From Diospyros lotus (lineage: Eukaryota; Streptophyta; Magnoliopsida; Ericales; Ebenaceae): 64,000 bases of DNA. Under the pieces are notes generated by a model. It was not told the DNA's origin, ran no database searches, and saw only the letters and a list, made by a program, of their open reading frames with translations. Location: assembly GCF_014633365.1 (NCBI RefSeq), contig NC_068351.1, positions 14,948,907 through 15,012,906 on the forward strand. Reading direction: 5' to 3'. Both the position numbers and the translations under genes were made by a program. Positions 1 through 12,400 of this stretch are shown here, piece by piece; position 1 is the stretch's first letter; each line of letters starts with the position of its first letter.

Positions 1-710
1 TAATGCTTAGTTGTGGGATAAGAAGTAAATTCAATAAGAGAAGGCAAAGAATGAGCAACATCAGGCTTGGAGGCAAGGAAAATATATCCTAACCCTGAAG
101 AAGGTGAAGTCTACCTCTAAGCGATTTACTCCTAAGGCCATGGCAAGCAAATCTTCTAAGGGTAAGTCTTTCATGGTCTTCCCAAGCTCCCCAACTCATC
201 TAGCCAAGCCATCTCCAACACCTATTTACATTCCAAGTACGAGGTGGAGAATGACCTTAGGCACTGTAGCTACATTGCTTGGTCAAGGATTTTAAGGAGG
301 AGATAGATGTTGATGATGATGAGGCCCCAATAATTGATCCTCCAACTTGGATTTAGTTTGGCTTTTGTCTATTAGAGTTTTTTTTTTTTTCTTTATGTAA
401 GAACCTATGAATTGTTCTTCCTTAACTTTGTATTGTTTGGCCCATTTAACCTTAATGAAAACTTGTATTCCAATTGCGTGTGGCTCGACTACATAAGCTT
501 TTGTTCTTTGCTATACCTTGGTTGGATTGATAGCTCATTCTCCAACCTCATTTAGCTTAATCGTTAACTAAGGTTAAGTTAAAAATTCTTTAAGATGGTT
601 TTTCTTTTTGTAATTGAGAGATTTATTCCACAGAAATTGAAAATAAGTTCATAGAGCAAGCTAGGGCATACCCCAAGTAAAAACACAAACAAAATAAACA
701 AACCATAAAC
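1..710. other. Non-coding left edge, no recognisable gene
   Basis: No exon set, RNA gene or complete element could be recognised here. A 63-codon open frame at 104-295 (+) has no family resemblance I can name and no splice context. T-runs and low-complexity AT sequence dominate. It could be old transposon debris. Confidence 0.5.
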
Positions 711-1283
711 AAAATAGGTAGGGGTGTGTGTGGAACGGTTTGGTCGGTTTGAATCATTTTCATCATGCCAAACCGCTGGTGCAGTTTTTCAACCAAACCA
801 GATCGGTTTGGTTTGGTGCTGTTTACCGCGGTTTGAAAATATGGTACAAATGAGCCTTAAAATCACTAAAAATGCTACTTAAAAATAGTAAATAAAGACA
901 CAAATATTGGTAAGTAAAGACAATCAAAGGTAAATAAATAGGAGCAGAAAATAAAGACAAAATAATGTAATTCAACATACAACATTTCAACATTGAAAGC
1001 AGAAAATAACATGTTTAGCAATGAATTATGCAATTTACTTGTTTAGAAAATAAACAAATTATCAAATTAACCTGTTAGGGTTGCACGGGTGGGGAAGGAG
1101 GCTGTTGGGGGTGGCTTTTATAATAATAATTTTTTATATTTTCTGGGTGGTTCAGTAACTTCAGTTTAAAACTGAACCGCTAACTGTACAAACCGTTTTA
1201 GACCGCAAAAATAAAAAATCGACCGATTTGGTCTAGCCGATTTTCGAGGTGCACCGATTTTTTTGAACACCCCTAAAAATAGG
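711..1283. mobile_element. hAT-type non-autonomous element (MITE) with 8-bp TSD
   Basis: The element runs 719-1275 (557 bp). It starts TAGGGGTGTG and ends with the inverse of TAGGGGTGTTC. It is flanked by an exact 8-bp duplication AAAATAGG at 711-718 and 1276-1283. The 8-bp TSD and TAGGGGTG-type ends are typical of hAT elements. Many AACCG/CGGTT motifs cluster near both ends, as expected for subterminal transposase-binding repeats. There is no transposase reading frame. Confidence 0.8.
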
Positions 1284-2930
1284 CATGACACCATACCACA
1301 AAACAAAATAGACCCTAACTAGAAGACAAAGCTAATCGGATTGCTTTGACTACTTATTTTTCTTCTTCTAACGATCCCGCTTGCGCTATGACTTAGAATT
1401 TGATGGAGGTTCTATAGAATGCATGGTAGACAACTCATTTGAGTCAAACATTGCCTCCATTACATGCTTCATATTAGGGTTCTCAATAGACCGATCCTAG
1501 GAGTTTGAAGCACTAAGAAGGAATACACTAATCATCTTGCATTAACAAGAAAAACCTATTAGTCGTTAAACTATTACTTACTAGAGCTGGGATAAAGTTG
1601 GAATGAGAAGACTGAGTCCTGGGGGAACATCGATCCTTGCCCTAAAGATGACCATGAGAACTATAGCTCAACTAAGGAGGTATAACATTACCTACTAATA
1701 CAATTGGATGAGGAACTTGAGGAACCCTGCCACTCATTCTCCCTTTATTAGCATTAGTGCCTTGGGGCACATTGGCGGCCTTTGGGATATAAACCTGTTT
1801 GATCTTCTTCACACAATTTGGTCAAAAGTGGCCAAAAACTCCACAACTTACAAACCAACAGAATCTATTGGTATTCAACTTGAAGTTTTGACATTTTTGG
1901 TTTTCTTGTAAATACATTAGTTCTTTGAAATAATTCGATGTATTCGAGGAATGAGGAAGTAGTTTATACCTCAACACAATATCTAGAATAACCCAAATGC
2001 ACCATATATTCAATCATTGCATTTGCATGGATGGGGTGACCAATGATTAATAGAGGGCTTACTTTAAGTTTAAGTATGAGATTTTAGTGAATTTGGAAAT
2101 CTTTAGTGAGAGTGAAGTAAGCCAGTTGAGCCGAATCGCTATAAATTACTTGTATTGATTTTTTTTTTTTTTGCTTTAGATTTTTCAAGTTTTGCAAATA
2201 TTGTTTCATACTTATTGTTCTATTGCACTAAAACTTCTTTTCAAACAAAAATTTGTAAATCTTAACTCATTTTCTAAAACATACAATCCACTCTCTTTTG
2301 GGTGTGAGTTGCCATTATTTACACAAAACTAACAAAATACCGAGACTATAGATGCTTTAATAGTCTCCTAAATTTCTTCTCTATCTACTCAAGTGATGAC
2401 TAATAAGTAGGGGTGCAAATGAGTTGAGCCAAATCGAGCTGAGTTGAGCTTAGCTTAGCTCGACAAATTTTATCATAGGCTCAAGCTCGATTAGTATAGC
2501 ACGAGGTCGGGTTGGAATTTATTAAAGTTTTATTTAAAAAAAGTCTAAAAAATTGATGTACAATAAAAATAAATGTTAATCTGATAATCAACCGAACCTA
2601 ATAATCAACAAATATAAATCGACATGATAATTAAGTAATAATAATTTCATAAATTACAATAAATCTAAAACTTTGCTAAATTACATGATCAACGACAATT
2701 CACTCCTAAATTAATTTTTTTTTTATAAGAATTTGGTGTTATTACCATATAAATTCTATAACTTCGCTAAATTATGGAAACGTTTTAATGTGCAGGCAGG
2801 CTCCCGTTTTGAGTTTTCACCGCACCGCTATATATTCGGAAACGTTTTGTTTCCAAATTTCCAAGTCTTTCCGCACATACAGAATACGCTGGTCTGCGGT
2901 GCAGATACTTACATATATGTGTGTGTGTGT
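1284..2930. other. Non-coding sequence upstream of exportin-T, possible transposon debris
   Basis: No intact gene is visible. On the minus strand at about 1861-1741 a degraded frame reads as a zinc-knuckle-like pattern (Cys-x4-Cys-x4-His-x4-Cys) with an internal stop. This may be a retroelement gag remnant, but that is weak. At about 2409 a TAGGGGTGCAAATGAG sequence resembles a hAT left end, but no matching right end or TSD was found. The last part carries a (TG) microsatellite just before the exportin-T TATA box. Confidence 0.4.
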
Positions 2931-2933
2931 ATG

Positions 2934-2941
2934 TATAAATA
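2934..2941 (+). promoter_or_regulatory. Candidate TATA box of exportin-T
   Basis: TATAAATA directly follows a (TG)n tract and precedes a C/T-rich leader that fits a plant 5' UTR. It lies about 490 bp upstream of the chosen start codon, which leaves room for a leader with an intron. No transcript evidence is available here. Confidence 0.45.
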
Positions 2942-2964
2942 TTGAGATTGCAAAGCCCTTCAAG

Positions 2965-3427
2965 CGCCTTCTCCGTCGTCTCCATTACCATCGTGCTCCC
3001 GGAGGCTGCGTCGGTAAACCGGGGAATACTCTAGAGCAGTTGCTTTTTCACCTGGATACGAACAAACACTTAAAACCGAAACTTAATAATCAAAAATCCA
3101 AAGTTAATCTAGGGTTTGGTTCTGTTGAATTTCTACACCCCCCCGCCCCCAACCCTACCTCAAACGTACATAATACATTAAAGATCGTTCTCTAAATCAA
3201 TCCTCTTTCTTCCAGCTCGCCGTCCCTCGTAAGGTACGAAATTTTGTTGCTCCATACTCTCTATCCTTGTTTCTAGTAGCGAATCAGTGTATTACATACT
3301 AGTCGAGGCAATCGTTTCTTGCACAGTCCAGTTGTGCCAATCACTCTTTGGACGTTTTGGTTCTGGAATACGTGTGATTACAGGAGAGATTTATGAGGTT
3401 TTAGGGCTGTGCCCAGGGTTTTTCAGG
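2965..3427 (+). other. Exportin-T 5' leader with probable intron
   Basis: The leader is C/T-rich. A good donor (AAG|GTACGA) lies at 3233/3234. Acceptors are possible at 3383 (TTACAG|GAG) or 3426 (TTTTTCAG|G), the latter one base before the start codon. Splicing to either would remove an upstream in-frame ATG at 3287. If the 3383 acceptor is used, a tiny uORF (ATG AGG TTT TAG, 3393-3404) stays in the leader. The leader extent is inferred from composition and splice signals. Confidence 0.4.
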
Positions 3428-6400
3428 ATGGATGACCTCGAGAGAGCTATTCTTATAAGTTTCGATGAGTCTGGGACTGTGGATTCGGTGCTCAAATCTC
3501 GAGCCGTTGCTTATTGTCAACAAATTAAGGAGTCTCCATCGATATGCAGTATATGCATTGAACATCTGTGCCGTTCTAAGTTAGTTCAAGTCCAGTTTTG
3601 GTGCTTGCAATGTCTACATGAAGTAATTCGTCTTCGGTTTTCATCCATGAGTGCAGAAGAAAAGTCTTTCATAAGGAAGTCTGTGTTTTCCATGGTTTGT
3701 TTTGAGGCTATAGATGAGAATAACCCAGTTAAGGTTTTGGATGGCCCTGCATTTGTGAAGAATAAGCTTGCTCAGGTTTTGGTCACTTTGATTTACTTTG
3801 AGTATCCATTGATTTGGCCCACAGTGTTTGTTGATTATCTGCCCCATTTGAGAAAAGGTGCAGTTGTGATAGATATGTTTTGCCGGGTTTTAAATGCTTT
3901 GGATGATGAATTAATTAGCTTAGACTACCCTCGAAGTGCTGGGGAGATTGCTGTTGCAGCCCGAGTTAAGGATGCAATGAGGCAGCAGTGTGTAAGCCAG
4001 ATTGTTAGAACGTGGTATGACATTATCTTGACATATAGAAATTCCAATCCAGAACTATGCTCCATTGTTTTAGATTCTATAAGCAGATACATATCTTGGA
4101 TTGATATTGGTTTAATTGCAAATGATGCATTTATTCCGCTGTTTTTTGAGCTAGTTTTGGTGGATGGATTGCCCGATCAACTCCGAGCTGCTGCTGTCAG
4201 TTGTATCCTGGCAGTAGTTTCCAAGCGTATGGATGAAGAATCCAAACTCAGGCTCTTGCAAACCCTTCAGATAAGTAGGGTGTTTGGTTTGATAACAGAG
4301 GATAGTGACTCTGATTTAGTTTCAAAAGTATCAGCACTGCTCACTGGGTATGCCACTGAGGTTCTAGAGTGCTCCAAACGCTTGAATTCTGTGGATGCTG
4401 TTGGTGTCTCACTGGAGCTCTTGAATGATGTTTTACCTTCTCTATTTTACGCGATGCAGAACTGTGAAATTGACACAACATTCAGTATTGTGCAGTTTCT
4501 ATCAAGCTATGTCGCCACAATGAAAAATCTCTCTCCTTTAACAGAGAAACAGCTTTTTCATGTGGGTCAGATATTGGAAGTGATTCGTGCTGAGATTCAA
4601 TATGATCCCTGTTATCGTGATAATCTTGATAAGCTGGACAAGATTGGGAGAGAAGAGGAAGATAGGATGATGGAGTTTCGGAAGGACTTTTTTGTGCTGC
4701 TTCGTAGTGTAGGTCGTGTTGCACCTGAAGTTACTCAGATATTTATCAGGGATTCATTATCTAGTGCTGTTGCATCATCTGCTGATAGAAATGTTGAGGA
4801 AGTAGAAGCTGCATTATCCCTCTTCTATGCATATGGAGAGTCGATAAGTGATGAGGCAATGAGATCTGGAAGTGGTATTCTGAGAGAACTAGTGCCAATG
4901 CTATTATCTACTAGGTTTCCTTGCCATTCTAGCAGGCTTGTTGCGCTTGTGCATCTGGATACAATTGCAAGATATATGAAGTTTGTTCAGGAGCATACTG
5001 AATACATACCTTTAGTTCTAGCTACCTTTCTTGATGAAAGAGGAATACGCCATCCGAATATCAATACCAGCCAACGGGCAAGTTATCTTTTCATGAGGGT
5101 AGTAAAATTGCTCAAGGCCAAACTTGTGCCTTTCATAGAGACAATCTTACAGGTATTAAATTGAAATTCTATTTTATGATCATAATTATGAATATTTTGC
5201 TTCATTAAATTCCAATGCTTGTATCTCTCTCTTCCTCTATTGATTCCTTGAAATGTATTCTCAGAGTCTGCAAGATACAGTTGCTAATTTTACTAATATG
5301 AATTGTACATCAAAAGAGCTTTCTGGATCTGAAGATGGTAGTCATATTTTTGAGGTAATTGGTTCATTACATTTTGCTAAGTATGGTTGAAGTAGAAGGA
5401 GTTGTTTTCCATTTGGTTTCAAACTACTTTCTTTTGTTCTTGTTTTGTGTCCACACTTCATAGGCAATTGGCTTGTTAATTGGGATGGAAGATGTACCAG
5501 CAGAGAAGCAAACTGAATTTCTTTCAGCATTGCTTACTCCTCTTTGTCAGCAGGTAAATTGTGGTTAGAACAACTATGCAGCATAAGGTGCCATCATTTT
5601 ATTTTCTTCTTTCTTAAAATCTGTTTCTTTGTTTTCCTTGTGTGTGTGTGGGCGTGTGTTTTGCCTTTTTATTTTTTTTCCTTTTTATTTATTTTATGTT
5701 GCATTTTGGGGTGTTCAAAATTCATCTAGCCATTAGATTGACATGAGTTTGATCAGATGTTCTACTAGTTTGGTTTTGAGCAATATGAACTAAAATATTC
5801 ACACTTAAATCAGGTTGAGGCATCAGTTTTAAATGCCAAAGTTGAAAATCCAGAAGCATCTCCTGGAAAGATTGCAAATATTCAGCAAACAATCATGGCA
5901 ATCAATGCCCTCAGCAAGGTTCTTGTCCATTCTTTCACATTTTTTTCCCGGAAGGGTATTCTTTCATTCTTACACAATCTATTGGGCGCAAGTCTTGTTC
6001 ATTTTCCATGTGAAATTCATTCATAGTGATGTTATGGACATTACTATATGATGTGACATCTACAAACCTAGTAGTTATTGAAGTGAAAAGAGGAAAAGGA
6101 GTGTTTTTTTTTTTTTTGAAGCTATACCATCAATGTTTCTGAGGGCCCAAGGTCAACTTGCTTCTCTAACTGAGACTGCAGTTTCAAGTTGGGAGGCACA
6201 TTCATCATTGTTTCTGCAGTCCACTTACTGTTGTAGTGTTTAGAAGTTACAGATTGGGCCTCTTGGCTCTAATTTTTAAGTGGTCAGGATATAGCTATTG
6301 TGTGTCTTACTTTGCTACAATGTCCATGTAATCCAGGGCTTCAGCGAACGTCTTGTTACTGCTAGTCGACCCACAATTGGTCTCATGTTTAAGCAGGTTA

Positions 6401-9400
6401 GTATTTAAGATCAGATCTATCCCTGTTCAACTTACCTGTAGTATTTTTGCTAGGTGACTCATGTGATCTATTCTTTTGTTTCTTTGTAGTTTGTTGGTAA
6501 GTTTTGTTGTGTTTTTGGCATTTTTAAGTTAAAACATTGGGGTTTCAGTTTTCTTCTATAATTTTTGCCTGTTTCTTAGGCCTGGTATGTTGTTGTTTTT
6601 TCCATAATGTTGGAAACTTCTACAAAGGTGCCACTGAACACACATTGGCTTGTGTTACATGTGCAGATTGTGCATTGTTATTTTAGTAATATGATTATTT
6701 TTGAAAGAGACACACTACGACACTTATGTCCATCACATAGACTTGTAGACAAGAAAGTAACTTTGCTGCAACCAATTATGATCTACATAAAATGAATTCA
6801 TAATTTTTATTCCCTCTTCATCCTTGTACTTCGAGGACACTCATGTTCATCATGTGGCCATATGAAAACAGTGAACAAGTTTGAAAGCAGAGTAACTTTT
6901 GGGACCAACAATGAAAATCACAAAAACATGAATTTTTTTGCTTTCCTAGTTTCTCATCCTTTAGGCAATTCTGGAACTTTGAATTCTTAATTCCTTTTTT
7001 ATTTATTTTATGAATTAATCTTTTGAAAGTAGATTTTTAAAATTTCTGTTCTCTCTTATTTTTCATTAGATAGAATTGGGAAAATATTTTAGCTATTGTG
7101 GTACCGGTATACATCTTTGCTGCTAACTAACATTTTCAGATAGCATTAAAATGGGTGTAGTTTTGTTTATACATGAAATTATATCTTTATTTGGTGTTGT
7201 GTCATGATGTTATTGCATCCTAATTTATTATAAAAATTTGTTTTGCCATATCTCTGTCTTGTCATATTCATGTTTTTGTCAGTACAATAACACTTAACAG
7301 TAGTGTGTTGTATATTCAATCTTCATGTAAAGAAAGGCAAGATGCTTTGAAATTTCATACTGCATAAAGGAATATGGTATCCATTTGGCTGATCTGGTTT
7401 GCTAATGATAGCAGATGGACCTAGAAACTATGGAAATGCTGTTCGGGTCCTTCAGGGACTCTGCATAATCTTCAAGTCTTTTCTGCTGATGTTTGTTTTG
7501 TTTTCTCTTACTTCAGACATTGGATGTTCTCCTCCAAATTTTGATTGTGTTTCCTAAGGTAGAGCCATTGCGTTGTAAGGTATGATGTCACTGTAAATTG
7601 ATCTTTCACTGCATTGATTTCACTGTCCCCTATTGCTAGCTATGTACTATTGAGATTAAATTATTCACCCTCTATCCCTTTTTCTATAACAGGTCACATC
7701 ATTTATTCACCGTATGGTGGAAACTCTAGGAACATCTGTCTTTCCTTATCTCCCTAAGGCATTGGAGCAGTTGCTAGCTGAAAGTGAGGTATAAGTATTA
7801 TTCATATTTAACCAGTTAAACTTTACTAATTTGTTAATGAATGGTTTAGTGCCTCTGTCCTTCCACCCGTTTTCACCCTATCTGGAGTGTGGGGATTATT
7901 GCAGTCTTAAATGACTGAGTTTGGACCTTGTATGTACTGATGATGTCTATTAATGTTTTTGACTTGATTCATTACCATATTAAAATTTGAGGGCATAGTA
8001 TGTTATGGTTTACAATTAAAGATTTTGTGTCGTGTAATGATTTATGGTCCTTTATTATCAATTACAATTAAAGATTTTGTGTCATGTAATGATTTATGGT
8101 CCTTTATTATCAAGTGCAACTTGTGCTTCATTTCAAAAAATGACTAGATCTGGGTATGATTAGGAGCAACATATTGAAACAAAGCATTTCATCTTTCTGT
8201 TCTGGATGTTGTTTTACTAGCTTTAAAGAACCTATGCTTGGTAGTCTTCTGTGGTAAGTGAAGCCACTCATTATGATCCAGAAATACATTAGAGAAGAAA
8301 AAATGGGGTTATTGAAATTTATATATTTTCTTTTCGTTTCCTTGCAATCAAGCCAAGCAGTAATACTAGGGTAAATATCAGCAAGCAATGAGAATTATCT
8401 TAAGATGGAAGAAGGCTTTTGGTATTGTGTCTCTTAAAGAGCAGTTCAATGCATGAAGTAATCGTCTGGCTTCATAGTGTGCCAACTCTAGGAGTGAGAT
8501 TGTGTTGGTCTGTGTCTCTGTGTTGTTTATTGTATATTGTCCCATTGCATTAGTGTTTTAATTGTACAAAATCAAATTTCTGCAGCCAAAAGATATGGTG
8601 TCTTTCCTTGTGTTACTCAATCAGCTGATCTGCAAATTCAAGAGTGCACTCCATGAAATTCTGAAGGATGTGTACCCTGGTATTGCTAATAAGATATTTA
8701 ATATTCTCCCAAGGGAAGCATTTCCTTCTGGACCTGGAAGCAATGCTGAGGTATGTGAACTTATATACTGGTAACATACTAATACATGCATTTTGTTTGG
8801 CATGCGTGTTTGTGGCATGCTCATGTTATACATGCCTTGGGGCATGAAAGCCGTGCAGGCATCTCTATCTGCTGTTTTTTCTTTCCCTAAAGTCTTGAGA
8901 TTCTAAATATAACTTTTTCTTATGATTATTTAGTAAGATATCCCAAATCAGCAATAATAAAAAAATAGTGTTTGTTTTGTCTTTTATTTATTTTTTTATC
9001 ATCATATAAATATGCTGTTACAACTGGTCATTAGATGATTTGTTTGAGTTTTCACACACTGGGATTATGTTTTACTTCACCGATGAATAAAAGCACTTAA
9101 TTTTTGTGTTCTTTCTTAGTGAATGTATTACTAAGAGTCATACATGGGAGATTGCTTTTGCTACCTTGTCATTCTGGGTACAGGTAGGTGCAATTAATGT
9201 TATACGTGTTTCTTTACAGCTAGCAAAAATGGTAGGTGCTTTATATTTTGGCAGCATGGCATGTTCGTCATTCATTTTTGTGCTTTGATTTTTTCTGTTT
9301 TTCCTTTTTTGTGTCTTTAATAAGTGAACTTTTTGTTTTTGTTTCTCATCTCATACTCATTTCTAGTTGTATCCATAACTGTGTATACCTTATTTTGCTG

Positions 9401-12400
9401 GTAAGCCCATGCATAACAAATGAAAAATGGTAAAAACTAAAAATATTTCGTACTAGCTTGTATACAGGTGTGGATAGGTTTGTATTATCCATACCAACAA
9501 ATGCCAGGAATTTTCCGGTGTTACTGGCTTCTATTAGATGTATGTGGTTTTTTAATTTTAAATTTTTATTTAAATTTAGTTTTAAAACACATTAATTAAA
9601 AATTCAGCTCCTTTTAAGCAATAAAAAGTGTTCCATATTATTATCTTTGTTTATATTATACATGTTTTATTTTTTGGCATAAAATTAATCTTTTAAATTT
9701 AATTTGTAATTGTTGGAAATATAAAATTTCTTTAGCATTGTTAAAAGGGAATCAAAATTTTACAAAAAAAATAAAAAATTCATGAGTTAAAGTTGATCAA
9801 GTTTAATTATTAAATAACTATGAGAAACAAGCAAAAAACTTGTATATGTATTTTGATTATGTATATTATATTCAATAATATTGTTATATTCTTATAAAAA
9901 AGCTTAATATTAGACATAGTAAAATTAGTTTATCATCATCATCCTTACAAGCCTTAATCCCACAATTTGGGGTTAGCCACATGATTTCTGGCTCTCCAAT
10001 CTTCTCTATCTGTGCCCATATCCAGGTTTTGTTATATTATATAGGTTAAATTTTGGGGTAAGGAAAAATTCCTGAACTTTGCTCCTTTATCAATTATATA
10101 ATGAACTTAACTTTTATCAAATATATACTTGAACTTTCATGATTGTAACAATTACATAACATTGTTAAATTTAAACTAACGGAGCAACTTTCCATCCAAA
10201 AATTCTATTTTTTATTTTTTTCAAAAATTCATCAAAAAACCAGAAAAATGAGAAAAATCAAAAAAATAATGGTAAATTGACTTAGACCCCTCCATTACTA
10301 ACTCTGTCACTCAAACCCTAATTAAGTTAAATTAATTTGATAATTAATTAAAATTAAAACTAAATTTAGCCAAGTAAAATAAAAAAAACAAAAAATTAAA
10401 GAAGAAAATGCTGAAGAAACCTTTGGGTTGCCTAGCTGAGAACAAGTCTGTTCTTCAGTGTTTTCTGTGTTTAATTTTTTGGTTTAATTTTTTTATTTTG
10501 TTTGGTTAAATTTAGTTTTAATTTTACTTAATTACCATTTAATTAATTTAGTTTAACTTAAGTAGGGTTTAAGTGACTGAGTTAGTAATGGAGGGCATCT
10601 GAGTGCAATTTACCTTTTTTTTTTAATTTTCTCGTTTCCCTGATTTTTTGATGAATTTTTGTAAAAAAAATTAATTTTTGGATGGAATGTTGCTCTGTTA
10701 ATTTAAATTTAATGGCATTATAATTGTTACAATTATGAAAGTTAAAGTATATATTTGATAAAAGTTAAAGTTCATTATGCGATTCATACACGGGTAAAGT
10801 TCAGAAATTTTTTTTGGTAATATGCCCTAAATTTCTTAAATTTTATATGTAAAAGTATATATATATTTTAAAAATATAGTAAATATAATGACAAATCCAA
10901 AATAATACTCTGAAAACTGTACACTGTTTGGTAGGAGATTGATAGTATGGTTGTTTCTGGAAAAGGAAAATAAATACAAAAAGGAAATGGAAGAAGCTCT
11001 TTACCTTCATAGTGACAATTTCAGTATTGGACATAGGTTGAGAAAATTTAGTCTGACGTCTTCACAGTTTTTTCCACTTGAGGTATACATTGCATGTGGA
11101 AAAAATGAGTGCGATAGACCTTTTTTTTGGGTAGGAAATAATTTTACATCGAACTAGTGAACATGAATTCCAGGTAGGAAATCTCTGCAGTGGAAAAAGA
11201 TTTCATTTTTTTTTTTAAAGTGCTGGTGATATTGTTATCTTATAAACCTCTCATCATTGTTTCCTTCTTATTATAGGAAATTCTCTGCAATAGGAAATAG
11301 ATTTCATTTTTTTTGAAGTGCTGGCGATATTGTTATCTTATAAACCTCTCATCATTGTTTCCTTATTGTAGGAAATTCGTGAACTGCAAGAACTTCACCG
11401 AACGATGTGCACATTTCTTCATGTGATAAGTACACATGATCTGTCTTCTGTTTTCCTTTCACCCCAAAGTACAGACTACTTGAACCCCATGATGCAATTG
11501 CTACTGTATGCAGCTTGCCATCACAAGGAATTCTCTGTAAGAAAGGTGTGTATAACACTTAATAGCTATACATTATAGACTCAAGTTGATACATAGATGC
11601 ATAAAGATGATAACTGCAATTTGCATATGAACATTGTGGGGGTGAAATTTATATGCACATTTATATATATATATTTCATGAATACATTCCTTAGAGAGCA
11701 AACAACTCTAGATAACGCTCTAAATTTTTTTATTTATTACTTCAGCATGTAGAAGATGAAACTCAACAAGCTTATTTTGCTTATTTGTCATGTATGTTAT
11801 TCTGATTTGCATATTGTATCTTTTGAGTTAACAATTAAGCTCCTCAATTTTGGTGGACCAGTTGCAATACATATTTTGTCAAAGCTTACCAAGTAAACTG
11901 GAATGTTTGGACTTTACAACTATTATGTTACATGTATTAGCAAAACATCCTTTTGTATATGTTTTAACCCTTACACAAGGTAGCCAAAATGTGTCTTAAC
12001 AATGTTGGAACATCTTCAAAACATTGCTATGCTTCTTAAATTAGTAGCGTCAACATATTTGTGGCATTTTTGTTTAGAAAAGGGGGAAAAAAAATGAAAT
12101 ATACTATAGTATTTAATTTCTTTTCACTTGCATTTTCATAGTGTTAATGTGTTATCCAATAAATTATTTATACCATCATCTGCCGTATCTTTATTTTTCC
12201 CTAACCATCAATTTCTGTATCTAACTCTTCATTTTATTTTGTTTGTTAGCTTTGTGTACAGACATTTATTAGACTGATCAAAGATTGGTGTAGCAATCTC
12301 TACGGTGAAGACAAGGTATTTTTTTGTTACAGTTGCTCACTGATACTCCTCTTTCCAAGTCACTAATTTCCCTCTCTAAGTAATTAAAAATGTTCCAGGT

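Noticed and set aside
2402..2730. hAT element starting TAGGGGTGCAAATGAG
   Set aside because: No convincing right end or 8-bp TSD was found.
3287..3427. In-frame upstream ATG giving a 47-residue longer exportin-T
   Set aside because: The family starts at MDDLE. The extra residues are not conserved, and the region contains plausible leader-intron signals.
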